Shown: one piece after another, positions 46,361 through 57,233 of the stretch | Position numbering within the stretch: position 1 is the stretch's first letter | Layout of the letters: the number at the start of each line of letters is the position of its first letter | NCBI GenBank assembly: GCA_026874595.1 | Contig: CM049321.1 | Coordinates: forward strand, 47,485,797-47,549,796 | Length of the DNA: 64,000 nucleotides | From: Sipunculus nudus | Taxonomy: Eukaryota > Annelida > Sipuncula > Golfingiida > Sipunculidae | Direction: 5' to 3' | Position numbers and translations under genes: made by a program | The notes under the pieces: generated by a model | The model's input: the letters and a program-made list of their open reading frames with translations, nothing else | Told to the model about the DNA's origin: nothing | Databases searched by the model: none

Positions 46361-47200
46361 ATCATTAGATGTGATACGCTGTTCCTCTCAAAACATAATA
46401 TTTGATCTCATAACAAATAAATCTTGGCCTTATAATATAACTAATGATAAGCTAATATAAAACCTGATCATATTTCTTTTTTCTAGAAGTTATGGCTATG
46501 TAGGGTTCTTTTGATTTACAAAGCATGTGCAACTAGAATGTGTATGGAAAAATATCACATATACATAGACTTATATGTATGTAAAATTATGTTAAATACG
46601 ATTTTAGCAGAATACTTAGTAAAGCAGGGTTTGGCAGTCATGTTAACGTAGATGTTAGACATGTAAAGTACTATATTGAAATGTGTCATATATATAAACC
46701 TGCATGAATTAATTATTTAATTGGTGCATTTATTACTGTATTCCACAATTTTATTGATTTGGGTGAATAACGTCATATATTATCAGTTATTTTGATAAAA
46801 TTAACATTTCTGAAAAACATCGCAATTCGTTGATATTTGAGGAACTTTGCAACACTGTGCACGACATGTGATTTTTAATAACAAATATTTTGCCAGATTG
46901 AAGTTGGAGCTGATTTTATGACAATGTGAGAATTATTGAATCGGCAAAATGTTGGCAAATAACGCCCATTGCTAAGACTTTTTGCAACGATCAAATCGCG
47001 AATTGAATCGAAATGCAATAATCATGTATAGGACCTCAGAGCAAATCACAGGCACACAGTTTATAAAGGTAGTTAGTTTGTAAAATTACTCTTGATCCAG
47101 GTAGAATTATCAAAAATGCACCTATTTTTTGTCATATTTATTATACAGGATAATTATCAAGTCATAAACTATACGGTAATATAAAGTACATTTATTGGCG
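46361..47200. other. Intergenic, nothing recognised
   Basis: AT-rich with no long frame. Confidence 0.35.
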
Positions 47201-47440
47201 GGGCATGGCTCTGATTGAAGCCGCATTGGCTTAATAGCTGCAGGGAGTTGGAAACCAAGGGTACAAAGTTCAAATCCTTGAAACCTATTCACATCGTGTT
47301 AAACATATTTTAAGGGATATAAGTCGGTGAATGTTGGTGGTCGAAGTCCATCGCCATGCAGCGAACTATAATATATATACGGCGTACCCTGAACATGCCT
47401 GCTTTTGCCATATATATTATTGCCTTAACCCTATACAGCC
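47201..47440 (+). mobile_element. Candidate tRNA-derived SINE
   Basis: A-box-like TGGCTTAATAGCTGCAGGG followed at tRNA spacing by a B-box-like AAAGTTCAAATCC. The body ends in CCTGAACATGCCTGC. Boundaries and family are uncertain. Confidence 0.5.
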
Positions 47441-48685
47441 CTTTAAATAAAACCGATAAAACCCATAAAGCTTAATACTCACTTTAAATTGAATCAACTA
47501 TATATAGTGATAAGTTATATACATAGGCTACGGAAAGACAATATTATAACCAGATCTGACCTGATTCATTTTAATTTTTATAAGATGTATCGGAGGAAAT
47601 CTGCTGCATTTGTCGATTTCCAGTGTTTCCCCTCTTTATTTAGGCCAGACACAAGATAAAGATAAAAAATTATGGCACAAGCGGGGGATTTTTTTTATAC
47701 ACACAGACACAACACGTGGAATTTAGCCAGCTTATGGCTCCATGCATTGGGCATCTGATCCACATAATACTTATTTGAATTTAAATACCTTATACATATT
47801 CTTTTAAAGAATTTGTGCCGAAGCTCAAATAAGTAACAATAACAAGGACTTGGTCTTTATCTATAAAAAATGATCCACGAAAAATTGAAAAGTTGAAGCG
47901 GCGTGTCCGTAAGAACAATAATTTATTTTGTATAGCCTTTAAGAACTGTGACAAAAGATATGGGACATTGACGCCGTTTAAGTAATTAAGTTTCTGTTCA
48001 CTACTATATAATATGTATCCAGGTCATGTCGTAATTCAAAATAAATAAGTCCTACTTTCTGCGCTGATTAAATTACAGATAACTGATCATAGACCTACCG
48101 CCGTAGTTAAATTTATAACCGCAATAAAACGTGCACCGTGTTGATTTCAGTCAGTCACAAGGGAAGCGATATATGTTTAGGGACAACGGTTTTGAGTTTT
48201 AATTTGATTATTTTAAAATAAACGAACGGCTGCATGTTGCTGGTTACTATATCGAGATAACTATGCAGAATTAAATCGAGAACGCATTTGTCAATTCTTG
48301 TGATATTTTCAATCTTGGATTAGATTTGGTGCGGAATATTTCGAGATAATTTCCTCAAAGACGACACATCATTAAAACACAGGTGAGGAGTTTATATTCT
48401 AAAAATGAGTTAATTCCTGATGGGTTTCTGAAACCACCATTGTAGATTGAGTGGTATTCTGGTTATCATTTATGTTAAAATTTCCTTTTTTTTCAAATGC
48501 AACATACATACAGAACACAAAAGTTTCAGTCAGTATCGTTAAGTAGAGCATGTATCATTTACTCAGTGTATATCCAGAGATGTATTTATCATTGGTTTAG
48601 TAAATGCAGTTTTTTTTATTGAATATATGTTATAACAAACGTCGCTTAGTCCACATTTTCTAACAGTGTTTACCATATAAATTTA
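47441..48685. other. Intergenic, nothing recognised
   Basis: AT-rich with no supported feature. Confidence 0.35.
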
Positions 48686-48913
48686 AGAAAAAAGAATCCT
48701 TAAGGGTTCTTTAGAGTGGAGCCAGTGGGGAACGCTTAGAGGTTCTAGGTAGAACCCTCTAGTCTGGGTTCCCCATGGAACCCCTCTCCGGGGGTTCTTT
48801 GTTGAATCCTAACGAAGGGTTTTATATGTAACCCTGATAATGGGTGCTTCTAAGAACCCTACAGAATGGTTCTTCCTGGAACCATTTGGTCACGAGAGGT
48901 TCAAGAAAGTCAT

Positions 48914-48978
<65 letters not shown>

Positions 48979-49280
48979 TTATAGGCATACGACAAATTTT
49001 AAAAATGGAAAGGTTGTGTAAAAAGTAATACAATTTATATAATAAGAAAAAAGGTGTCCCAGCTTTGACCATCACCACACGCCTGCGAATCATCCCAATT
49101 CTTAAAGTTAAAGATAAATTGACGTCATTGACAACACGGGTTCCTTCTGGAACCTTAGTATAAGTTATGATCAGGACAAGAACCTCCAGGTGCCAGATTG
49201 AACCTTTTCACTGAGAAAATGGTTCCTTCTAGAACCATGGTTCTAGTTAGAACCATGTGGATTCTTAGAAGACCGAAAGC
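48686..49280. mobile_element. GGTTC/GAACC-rich inverted-repeat element
   Basis: At least fifteen GGTTC or GAACC motifs in two clusters (48700-48905 and 49140-49265), many in pairs such as GGTTCTAGGTAGAACC and GGTTCTAGTTAGAACC. The outer ends AAGAATCCTTAAGGGTTC and AACCATGTGGATTCTTAG are roughly inverted. A TA microsatellite (48918-48972) sits between the clusters. Looks like a non-autonomous foldback or MITE-type element without a protein. Confidence 0.6.
48918..48973. repeat. (TA)n microsatellite
   Basis: About 27 TA units inside the GGTTC-rich element. Confidence 0.93.
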
Positions 49281-49359
49281 TTGGTATAAATACAGTCTTT
49301 TCCTTTTTTAATATTCTGCACGTAGATCGCCCCTGTATATAAATGTCCTTATGGTATGT

Positions 49360-49490
49360 GATAAAGCTTTACTCCTCCTGGACTCGAGATGGAATCGGCC
49401 TGTTTTTTTAGTCCTTGCCTCCGAGTACAGGTTCGAGTCCAGGACGCTAAAAAGTACTCCATCACTTACCCCCCCCCCCCCCCTTCCTTA
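49360..49490. repeat. Degenerate relic of the 27-bp repeat family, and C tract
   Basis: CCTGGACTCGAGATGG, TCCGAGTACAGG and TTCGAGTCCAGGACGCT match pieces of the 27-bp minisatellite units at 44 and 63 kb. A C homopolymer lies at about 49471-49483. Confidence 0.5.
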
Positions 49491-49599
49491 CCCGCCTTAA
49501 GGACATCCGCTCAAAAATTCTCTAGGGAGAATATAATCATGTCATAGTATCCTTCACTACCATCCCATATTATGAAATATGTTTTCATTAGGCCGAAAA

Positions 49600-49850
49600 A
49601 AAGGTGGGTTCTCAGGCACATTTTACCCTTTTTTTGTATGTTACGATAAAAATGTCAAATATGATCAGGGAAAACATGATAATAACAGAACATATTGCTA
49701 AACAGTATATGCACTACATAACAAAGGAAATCTCATCAAAATTGTATTATTTTATCTTGCTGGAGCTCAAGATTGGTAAGTTTTTATCGAAAATCAAAAT
49801 AAAAACTTTTAATGCGGGGGGTTGAAATTGACGTTGTGGGGTGCCTGTCT
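49600..49850 (+). mobile_element. MITE copy 2 (TGGTTCTCAGG family)
   Basis: AAGGTGGGTTCTCAGGCAC start, GATAAAAATGTCAAATATGA, ATTGGTAAGTTTTTATCGAA and GGGGTGCCTG end. Clearly homologous to the copies at 29.5 and 57.3 kb but shorter and more diverged. Confidence 0.72.
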
Positions 49851-50895
49851 CTTTTTCTTTCTGCCTTATACGAACATTTTCAGCTGAATGTCCAGCATAA
49901 GATTTTTTATATTTTTTATTTAATCATTCAACGTATGAATTTATATTTATGAAAAATATGAATCATGCATGTAAATGCCATATGCAATACCTAAAATAAC
50001 TTAAAAAAATAATATAAGCAATGACGGGTTCATACCACTGTAATTTAGAGGATTAATTTTCCATTAATTCACACTAATCCTGTTAAATTCCTAAATTGTG
50101 TCAGTGGTTAATCACGGAGGCATCTACAAAAAACTACCCTTGTATACATTATCCCAGGGGTAAACTCAGCCCACAGACAGTCCTTCCCGCACAAGCCCTG
50201 CGACGTCGCGCGAAAAGAAACGAAAAGAACGGGTAAAATGCTAGTATGAATAATGTAACGTCACAGTATAAATGTTACCGAATTTGTTTGTGCGTAACTG
50301 GTGGGTGTAAGTTTTTCAGTTTTAGATATTAAATTAAAAAGGCATTTGATAAGGCTCCATCATACATACATACATGTACCGTACCTTAATACATGCAGTA
50401 AATCAAACTGTTTTAACTGATGACACTCTAACTTAAAGGTGTGTTTATTTGCGTATATGCATGACTTGGCAGACAATTATATTTGTACAGTGGATCGAGC
50501 AGGCCTTCCACAAAAAAAAAAAAAAATGGTGAAGTGACGTCATTTTACCCTGAATTCCTGAGTTTACACAGGCCCCATGTGTGAAAATCAGTCCTGTGGT
50601 GATTTTCACACATATACGCATATACGCTGACGTACACGTGCATGGAGACACTCCATGCAGTTACAAAATCATATGAGCGATTTTCCCCCATATATATGCA
50701 TATAATCATGGGCGCGCCCATTGAAACACCCCTTAATTCAGCTCGAATTCATAACTTTCGCCAGATGCAAATGATCACCATGCATGCAAGTGGTTCAACA
50801 AACTACAAAATGCTGATTGTATCATTTACGCTCATTATCAGTTCATTCAATTTCAGTCATTTTGTTAATATCGGAGGCTGTCATCATCGGTCGTC
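49851..50895. other. Upstream region of the C-type-lectin gene
   Basis: No coding feature. It should include the promoter of the gene starting at 50896. No TATA box or initiator can be chosen with confidence. Confidence 0.4.
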
Positions 50896-50950
50896 ATGGT
50901 AATGGGTGTGCACTTTGGTCTCATCTTACTGAGTCTCGACCTAGGTTGGG
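50896..50950 (+). CDS. CTLD gene exon 1, signal peptide
   Basis: ATG followed by 17 codons rich in Leu, Gly and Val and one extra base, then GTAAGT. A second ATG lies two codons later; the first is used here. Splices to GCT at the next exon, giving a plausible cleavage region LGW/AATS. Confidence 0.75.
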
Positions 50951-52226
50951 GTAAGTTAATTTGCGCAAAATTCAAAGTTTATTTCTTTTTATCTTGTTTT
51001 ACGCAGAGCAGCTCCTAGACATACCTTTGTACAGTAATACCTCGCCTAACGACCTCCTCGGTTTAGCGACCACCTCAAAATAACGACCACTTTTCCTAGG
51101 TCCCAATTCTCTTTTGCTCTTTATAACAGACCTCGCTTAGACAACCACCTCGAACATGGGACCATTTTATCGAGGTCGCGTTGGTAGTCGTAAAAAATTT
51201 CGTAAACAGTGTAGGGTGCGGGCATTCCTATATATCGTATTTTGTTCTCTCCGTTCTGCCCTTGTTACTTTTTCACTTCATTTCATAACGTTTAGGGTCT
51301 GTATCCCTCAAAGGTTATTTAAAGGATTAAGGGACAGCAAAAATTACAGAGTTCAGCACCAAAGTTGTATGTTTTGTGTCAAAATAATATTTAGTGAATA
51401 TTTATATCTTTTGACAGCTGCAACTAGCTGTGACCCCCTTACGACATGGAAGGAGGCTAACGGCTGCTGCCGGTCACGTGGTCACCGTCTCCCGCCAGTC
51501 GAAACAGAGGCTGACTTCCGGTTTGTCACGCAGATAGCAAAGGACATGGATCTGAGCTCCGTATGGGTGTCCCTGAAAAAAAAGAAAATGGCGTCATGGA
51601 CCTGGGTGGATGGCACAGCGATAAATAACGGTATGTTGACTAGTTTTTTTTATGGATTCCGAGAAAACTGAAATGTCAGGTTCACTTAGCTTTTACCATT
51701 TGCTAAGAAGCCCCTTGTTAATAATATATAATGCTCATTATTTAGCTTATTTTAGCACCCGTTACAAATATCAATAAAATAAACTTTTATTGGTTAGAGA
51801 CATTAAATTGTGAATGATACTTTTCAAAATATTTAATTTAACAGAGAATCTGAAAAAAACCCAGTAAACCATATTTATCCTGAAATGTGCAAGAGAGAAT
51901 ATTTGCAGCGTATTTTCTCTATCAATAACGTGTAAATTTCGTTAACGAAAATGTAGATTTAGGAATGATAACGTTATTTTCAATGAAGGACATACTATCA
52001 GAAATACACTTGTCAGTATACTAAATGAAAACTTAGTGCCAGGGCCAATATTTTATTAGTATACAAGATTGTTACAGATCTATCCTTCAGAGTATGTTCT
52101 GTTATTTAGACACTGCTGTTGCGGAAGAGGCAGGTGGCGATTGTGCTGCCATCTCTCCAAAAACGGACAAACTAACCTCTCAGCCTTGTGGCAATCGGAA
52201 GGTGGGACACATCTGTGAAATTCAAG
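50896..52226 (+). CDS. C-type-lectin-domain protein, signal peptide and first CTLD (3 exons)
   Basis: Exons 50896-50950, 51418-51630 and 52110-52226 join in frame with phase-1 introns (donors GTAAGT, GTATGT, GTAAGG) into 128 residues, then continue past a donor. MVMGVHFGLILLSLDLGW is a short hydrophobic signal peptide, so the domain is extracellular or secreted. The CTLD reads SCDPLTTWKEANGCCRSRGH, RFVTQIAKDMDLSSVWVSL, WTWVDGTAIN, GGDCAAIS and PCGNRKVGHICEIQ, with the expected later cysteines (DCA, PC, ICE) and the W-x-W-x-DG core. No EPN or QPD sugar-specificity motif is visible, so calcium-dependent sugar binding is not predicted. The gene may continue into the CTLD exon at 59.58 kb. Confidence 0.87.
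51031..51190 (+). mobile_element. Pogo-like MITE copy A
   Basis: Starts ACAGTAATACCTCGCCTAAC, continues CGACCTCCTCGGTTTAGCGA, CCTCAAAATAACGACCAC and ends GGTCGCGTTGGTAGTCG. CAGTA(A)ACCTCG ends are typical of pogo/Tigger-type DNA transposons. Its reverse-oriented partner is at 53.86 kb. Lies in the first intron of the CTLD gene. Confidence 0.75.
51418..51630 (+). CDS. CTLD gene exon 2, N-terminal half of C-type-lectin domain
   Basis: 71 codons, phase 1 in and out, TTTTGACAG acceptor. Contains CDPLTTWKEANGCC, VWVSL and WTWVDGTAINN. Confidence 0.9.
52110..52226 (+). CDS. CTLD gene exon 3, C-terminal half of C-type-lectin domain
   Basis: 39 codons, phase 1 in and out, ATTTAG acceptor, GTAAGG donor. 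Encodes DTAVAEEAGGDCAAISPKTD and SQPCGNRKVGHICEIQ, holding the last conserved cysteines. Confidence 0.9.
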
Positions 52227-52312
52227 GTAAGGTGATTTCACACTTACACAAAAGTCACGTAAGCCTCGGCGCATTTGGAACATGGAATTAAAATAAAAAG
52301 AAAAAAGAAGCA

Positions 52313-52380
52313 GAGACACAGAGAGAGAGGGAGAGAAAGAGAGGGGGGGGGGAGGAAATGGGGGGGGGGGGGGGGGGAGT
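52313..52380. repeat. GA-rich and poly-G low-complexity tract
   Basis: (GA)n-like run, then G tracts at 52344-52352 and 52361-52377. Confidence 0.9.
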
Positions 52381-53122
52381 AAAATAAAACGACACAAGAT
52401 AGAATTCAATTTGAATCAAACTTACGGCAATTTAATATATAAGAAAACAATACATTTATGAAAGGTTGACTTATGCGACGAAGTCAGGTACACCTGAAAC
52501 TTGCAAAAATGAGGTTTTCGGTAGCTTGTTTGATGCTGACATTTGGAATAATTGGAAATAAAGTCAGCCAGAAACTAGAAATCTGCATCTGAATGTACAT
52601 GCCTTCGCCTTAGGAGCACACGTTTAAAAAAACTCTGCGAACACATTTGATTCCGTCCCTCCAGAGGTGCCGAGCGCGCTGCCATGACCTGAACTAATGG
52701 CCGGGCCACAATGCGCCGCGCATTAGGCTAGACCCTCTGTGCATTCAATTATTTTTAGGCCCATATTCCCATGTTCATTCGTGAATAAGTGACCGTAGAT
52801 TTGTTAATTTTCAAAATCTTAATCGCATCTTCCTTGGACATCGCATCTTTTCGGTACACGTGTTATAATTTTGAGTTAAAATCAATACTGGGATTGTCCT
52901 ACAAAAGCAGATTTGGTGGCTAAAGTGTCTTAATAAGTTGATGACGGGCCGGAGCAGAAACAAATGCATTACCACGATTTTTTTTTAAATTTGGGACAGG
53001 CAGTGTTTATTAATAAATACAAGACAAGGTTTGCTAGTATAGTTTATGTGTTGAACTTAAGAGGCGAGGGTCGCGTTTTCGATTCCAACCAATACCTTAA
53101 ATACAAATATCGAGAAATATCT

Positions 53123-53125
<3 letters not shown>
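52381..53125. other. Intron or intergenic, nothing recognised
   Basis: No exon or clear repeat. Confidence 0.35.

Positions 53126-53126
<1 letters not shown>

Positions 53127-53168
<42 letters not shown>
53127..53168. repeat. (TA)n microsatellite
   Basis: About 21 uninterrupted TA units. Confidence 0.93.
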
Positions 53169-53171
<3 letters not shown>

Positions 53172-53856
53172 CAATTGCTCTGACCATAAGGCTTAATAAT
53201 ATGTATTTTAATATACTATAGCTGACAAATCTCGTCATATGATTAGGCCTGGTTATATAATTGACCCTTTTGATGGGTTATACCACCGAGGAACCCCCGA
53301 AAGGCGCACCCGATTGTGAGTGCAACACGCCCGTTGGCCAGGGACTACCCTCTATAGGTTTACGCCTACAGAGCACTCCCGACAGTGACCCGACAGTGAT
53401 AAATCTCATCGCCTCGTTTTTTATTCGAACTCACGAACTCCTCACTTTGAGTGTTGTGTTCTGTGTAGTCGACAGGAGTCGGCTCTTTTGGATAAAAGGG
53501 AACATTTACTTAATCATTTCATTAACAATTTAAAAGAAAGGAATATACGAGTTCCTTAAAGTATACTCATTGGTGGCGAAAAATCAGGTGTAATGAAACT
53601 TCGTTTGATTATAAGCCCATTGCCAGTGGTTGGCCTAACGTGCCTTTTGTTAGCTGTCAATACGACACACATATTAACACAAAAAAAGAAACATTTAAAT
53701 TTGTGAGAGTATATTTATTTATAAACATGAACACATTCTTTGGATAATACATGAAACTGAAGCGATGCTTCATGTACTGATAAATTAAATTCACATTTGG
53801 TATGAATTAAAGGCGAGACAGTCGTCTATGAAGGTATGTCCATCCAAGTGTTAATC
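53169..53856. other. Non-coding, possible SINE relic
   Basis: A minus-strand GTGAGTTCGAATA near 53428 resembles a tRNA B box, but no convincing A box was found, so no SINE is called. GC-rich segment at 53260-53410. Confidence 0.3.
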
Positions 53857-54014
53857 CAGTGAAGCTTCGTATTAACGACTACCAACGGGACATTCATAAA
53901 ATGGTCATCTAAGTGAGGTATGGTATAAAGAGAAAAAAAATTGGGACCGCTAAAGAGTAGTTATTTTGAGGTGGTTGCTAAACCGAGGAGGTTATTAAGC
54001 GCGGTTTTACTGTA
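53857..54014 (-). mobile_element. Pogo-like MITE copy B
   Basis: Reverse-oriented relative of the copy at 51.03 kb. Both ends are CAGT-type (CAGTGAAGCTTCGTATTAAC at the left and the inverse of CAGTAAAACCGCGCTTAATA at the right), so it is a complete unit of about 158 bp. It begins about 12 bases past the stop codon of the DUF4174 gene and so probably forms part of that gene's 3' UTR. Confidence 0.78.
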
Positions 54015-54025
54015 CATAAAAAAAA

Positions 54026-54361
54026 TCACTGGCTCGCAGTGTCAACTGCCTCTTTCTCCCTGGTTTCGCGCCTGCGCATCGGCATTCTGTCGATTTTAGA
54101 GAACACTGACGTTGTTGCCGTCGGGCGAGGGTATCTTTCCTTTCCAATGCCATCTTTTCCCAGTAGGACCATTCCGAATTTGTTGGCCGGGAGGTCAAGG
54201 TATTTGATCAGTGAATTAACGATTGTGTCGGGGACAGCAGATTCCTGTATCTCGCCTTTGCTCTCGCTGTATTCCATTACTTTGACGTTTGAGCTGGCGG
54301 CGTCGTTAGAAAAGAGTGATACAACGGTAACGTTGCGTAGTGCCATTTCACAAACTTGATC
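54026..54361 (-). CDS. DUF4174 gene exon 3 (last)
   Basis: 111 codons plus stop, acceptor TATCCAG. Starts DQVCEMALRNVTVVSLFSND, contains GKDGIGK and KIDRMPMRRRETREKEA, ends DTASQ. Confidence 0.9.
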   Translation of the reverse strand, partial: DQVCEMALRNVTVVSLFSNDAASSNVKVMEYSESKGEIQESAVPDTIVNSLIKYLDLPANKFGMVLLGKDGIGKERYPRPTATTSVFSKIDRMPMRRRETREKEAVDTASQ

Positions 54362-57167
54362 CTGGATACATAAAAACAGAAATATCAGCATATTTTAATG
54401 AAACATAGCGTCTACATTTATCACCGAAAAGTTGATAAAATGTAAAAAAATAAATAAATATATGTATATATAATTATATAAAGTAAACCGTCGTTTTTTT
54501 TAAATTTGAATCGGGAACCAAATATTGATTCGTTTTTATGAAACATTTTTCAAGCATGTAAATATATATATATATATTAATTAGTTTGGTACCGATGTTG
54601 TCGCTATAGTCCCGCAATGTTCTTACTTCTAGTATATGTCCCTATATAGAAAGCTACTGAGGAGTTTTTTTGTGTGTCTTCAACCGTACCTGGTTTGTAC
54701 TCAAGCAGGCTGATTTCGTTAGATTGGGCTTTTATGTCAGGCCAAACAACTCAGCAGTTAACTTAGTATGAGCATCAGTGAGATATCATTCATTCATCGC
54801 TAGTGCTCCAACAAGTTTAGGTGCTCGGCCATATATATATTACATGCGAGTGTGGCAATACCGATGGGCAATTGTGTCTTTTACTTAAACTTTCTATTAT
54901 TCAGCTGATTAATCACCTCATTATTATTGCAAGGAAGAACACTACTCATATTTCAGTCACATAGCTGTCATTTGAGAGGACGCAAGGCAGAATGTAAGGT
55001 AGAACTTTCAGTGCCCCTGAATTAACTTGTTGCTTTAAAGAATATCCTTCACATTTACCAGCTGAGAAACTTGATCTGATGTATGATTTTTGTGTTCAAC
55101 ATTTTTTTTCTCATAAAGGTTTTGCTCTGAATTGGCTCTAAAATGGTGTTTTCAGACCAACTATAAATTGGCGTGTAGGTTTCTCCTTGAAAACCAACTG
55201 AATGTCAGGGAAAGTCAGGGAATTTTTTTAGAGTTCGCAGCTGTCCACCCTGATAATGCCTACCTTCATCATGTCACACTGTCTCTGGTACTCCTGGTTA
55301 GCCTGGTCTGGTGCTGTGATCACCAGCAGACGGTTCTGCCACTGAAACTGTCTCAGCCACATACAGGCCTGCTCAGTGCTGGTCACACTGGTAACCTGGG
55401 AACAAAAGGGGAGAATTTAATATGTTTAACAATGGTTTATTTAGTGCAGGCGGGGATTTTGGTGAATTAACAAAATGTAGTTGCCTTTTTGTTCGCGAGG
55501 GTTTCAAATTTGCGATATTCACGTGAAGGATAAAACAAAGCGAAAATAAAGCCATCGTGTTTAAGAGGCGAATCGTGGAAGGCAAGTCGAAAGGTAAATA
55601 TTGATATTTAGATCTTCTGTGTTTGAAGATTATAAACGATTATTATCAATGATATCGCTCTCTAAAATTACCTGCCACGTATGAACAAGTATAACAGTTC
55701 GTGCCATGTGCCCTTTGGTCCCCGTCCAATTATTAAGATTGCGCAAATATAATTCAATATGATCAATTAACATTATGTTTAACTTTGCGTAGGTTTTAAT
55801 ATGGTGAGAACTGAGAACGAGAAAATTGAACCGTCGCAAAACACTGAAAAGAGGGAATCGCGAAATTTTAATCAGGCGAATATTAAGTCAACGACATTAT
55901 GGCGTCCTCAGAACCTAATCTATTGTCCATAGCTCGCGCGTTTTTCCAAAGCTGGAGTTGTAAAATCAACAAATGATTTATAGATACGTATCAATGAAGA
56001 AAGCGTTCATTGCGGTTTAAAATGCATTTTTTTCACAATATGGAATGGAAAGAAACAAAAATTATTAATCAGACAGTTGAACCCAAAATGTATATAGGTT
56101 AACGAAACTTAAATTACTGTGTTGTTCTATTTTTATGTGCATATGAATAAACCCTGCTGTCAATTAAACCCTGCTGTGGATTTAAACATGTTTGGCCTGA
56201 CATTTGACCCAGTCAGTAGCCCACTCTTGATCCGTAGGCACTCAGTCCTTATGTCCTCGTGCAAAAATGGTTAATCCCCAAATCGTCAAGGTAATCCGTT
56301 TGCATAATGTTGTAATGACCACAACAAGAGTCGCTTCACTAACACTTTGAATTTATATCACCGAAAACTATCCAAGAAAGCACGTTCATGAGTTTGTTTT
56401 TATATACAATACCGCCATACAGATATGTCACCGCAACATAGATCCACAGGTTTATCAATGTATAAAATATGTTTAACGGACGAAAACCGTCCGTTCTTAT
56501 ATTAAGAATGAATGTTTTGATGCATATTTTATATTTGCTCCATTTACTTAATTTTTGTAATTTACACTTTCCATGCGCAATAGCTCGATTTCGGCGTCAA
56601 GGCGTGCTATGGAAAGAAACGTGGGCAGGATTCGAACTAGAGTTGCGGTCAAAGTCTATCCCTCAGGGCCTGTGGCCGGACATTGTCCGCCAGACAGTAA
56701 ACAGTCCTGCACCAGTGTAGCGATTTCAGGTTACCCTGGCTAGAGATTATCACTGAGTTGATGATTTAACATCGGCTTTATATTATCGGGGAGGGGGGTT
56801 AATTTGAATAGGACTCCAATTTACCCGCTCAAAAATTGTTTCCTTATGATGAATTACTTAATATAATTATTCTTAGTTTTTCAACATGTTGTTGAATATT
56901 TGTATACCATATATTGTATATATTGTGTGACTTGCTATGAGAAAGAGTTTATGAGCGAATATATATACAAATTATGCATATTTATTAACATTTTGTCAAT
57001 ACAGGGGGGGGGGGGGGGTTATCCCCTACCTTTTTTGCAAGGGGGGGGGGGTGGTCAATGTAATCATCCCATCTGCTTTTCAGAAAAAAATATATTTAAA
57101 TATTAGAAATGAAATATATAAATAATTAGAATTATAGACTATGGTCCCATTCTGAATTAACTCTGAA

Positions 57168-57233
<66 letters not shown>

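Noticed and set aside
51156-51671. One 171-residue uninterrupted protein
   Set aside because: The frame runs through a MITE and a splice acceptor; only 51418-51630 is real CTLD exon.
53260-53530. SINE or coding exon in the GC-rich block
   Set aside because: B-box-like motif without an A box, and the open frame has no family signal or splice support.
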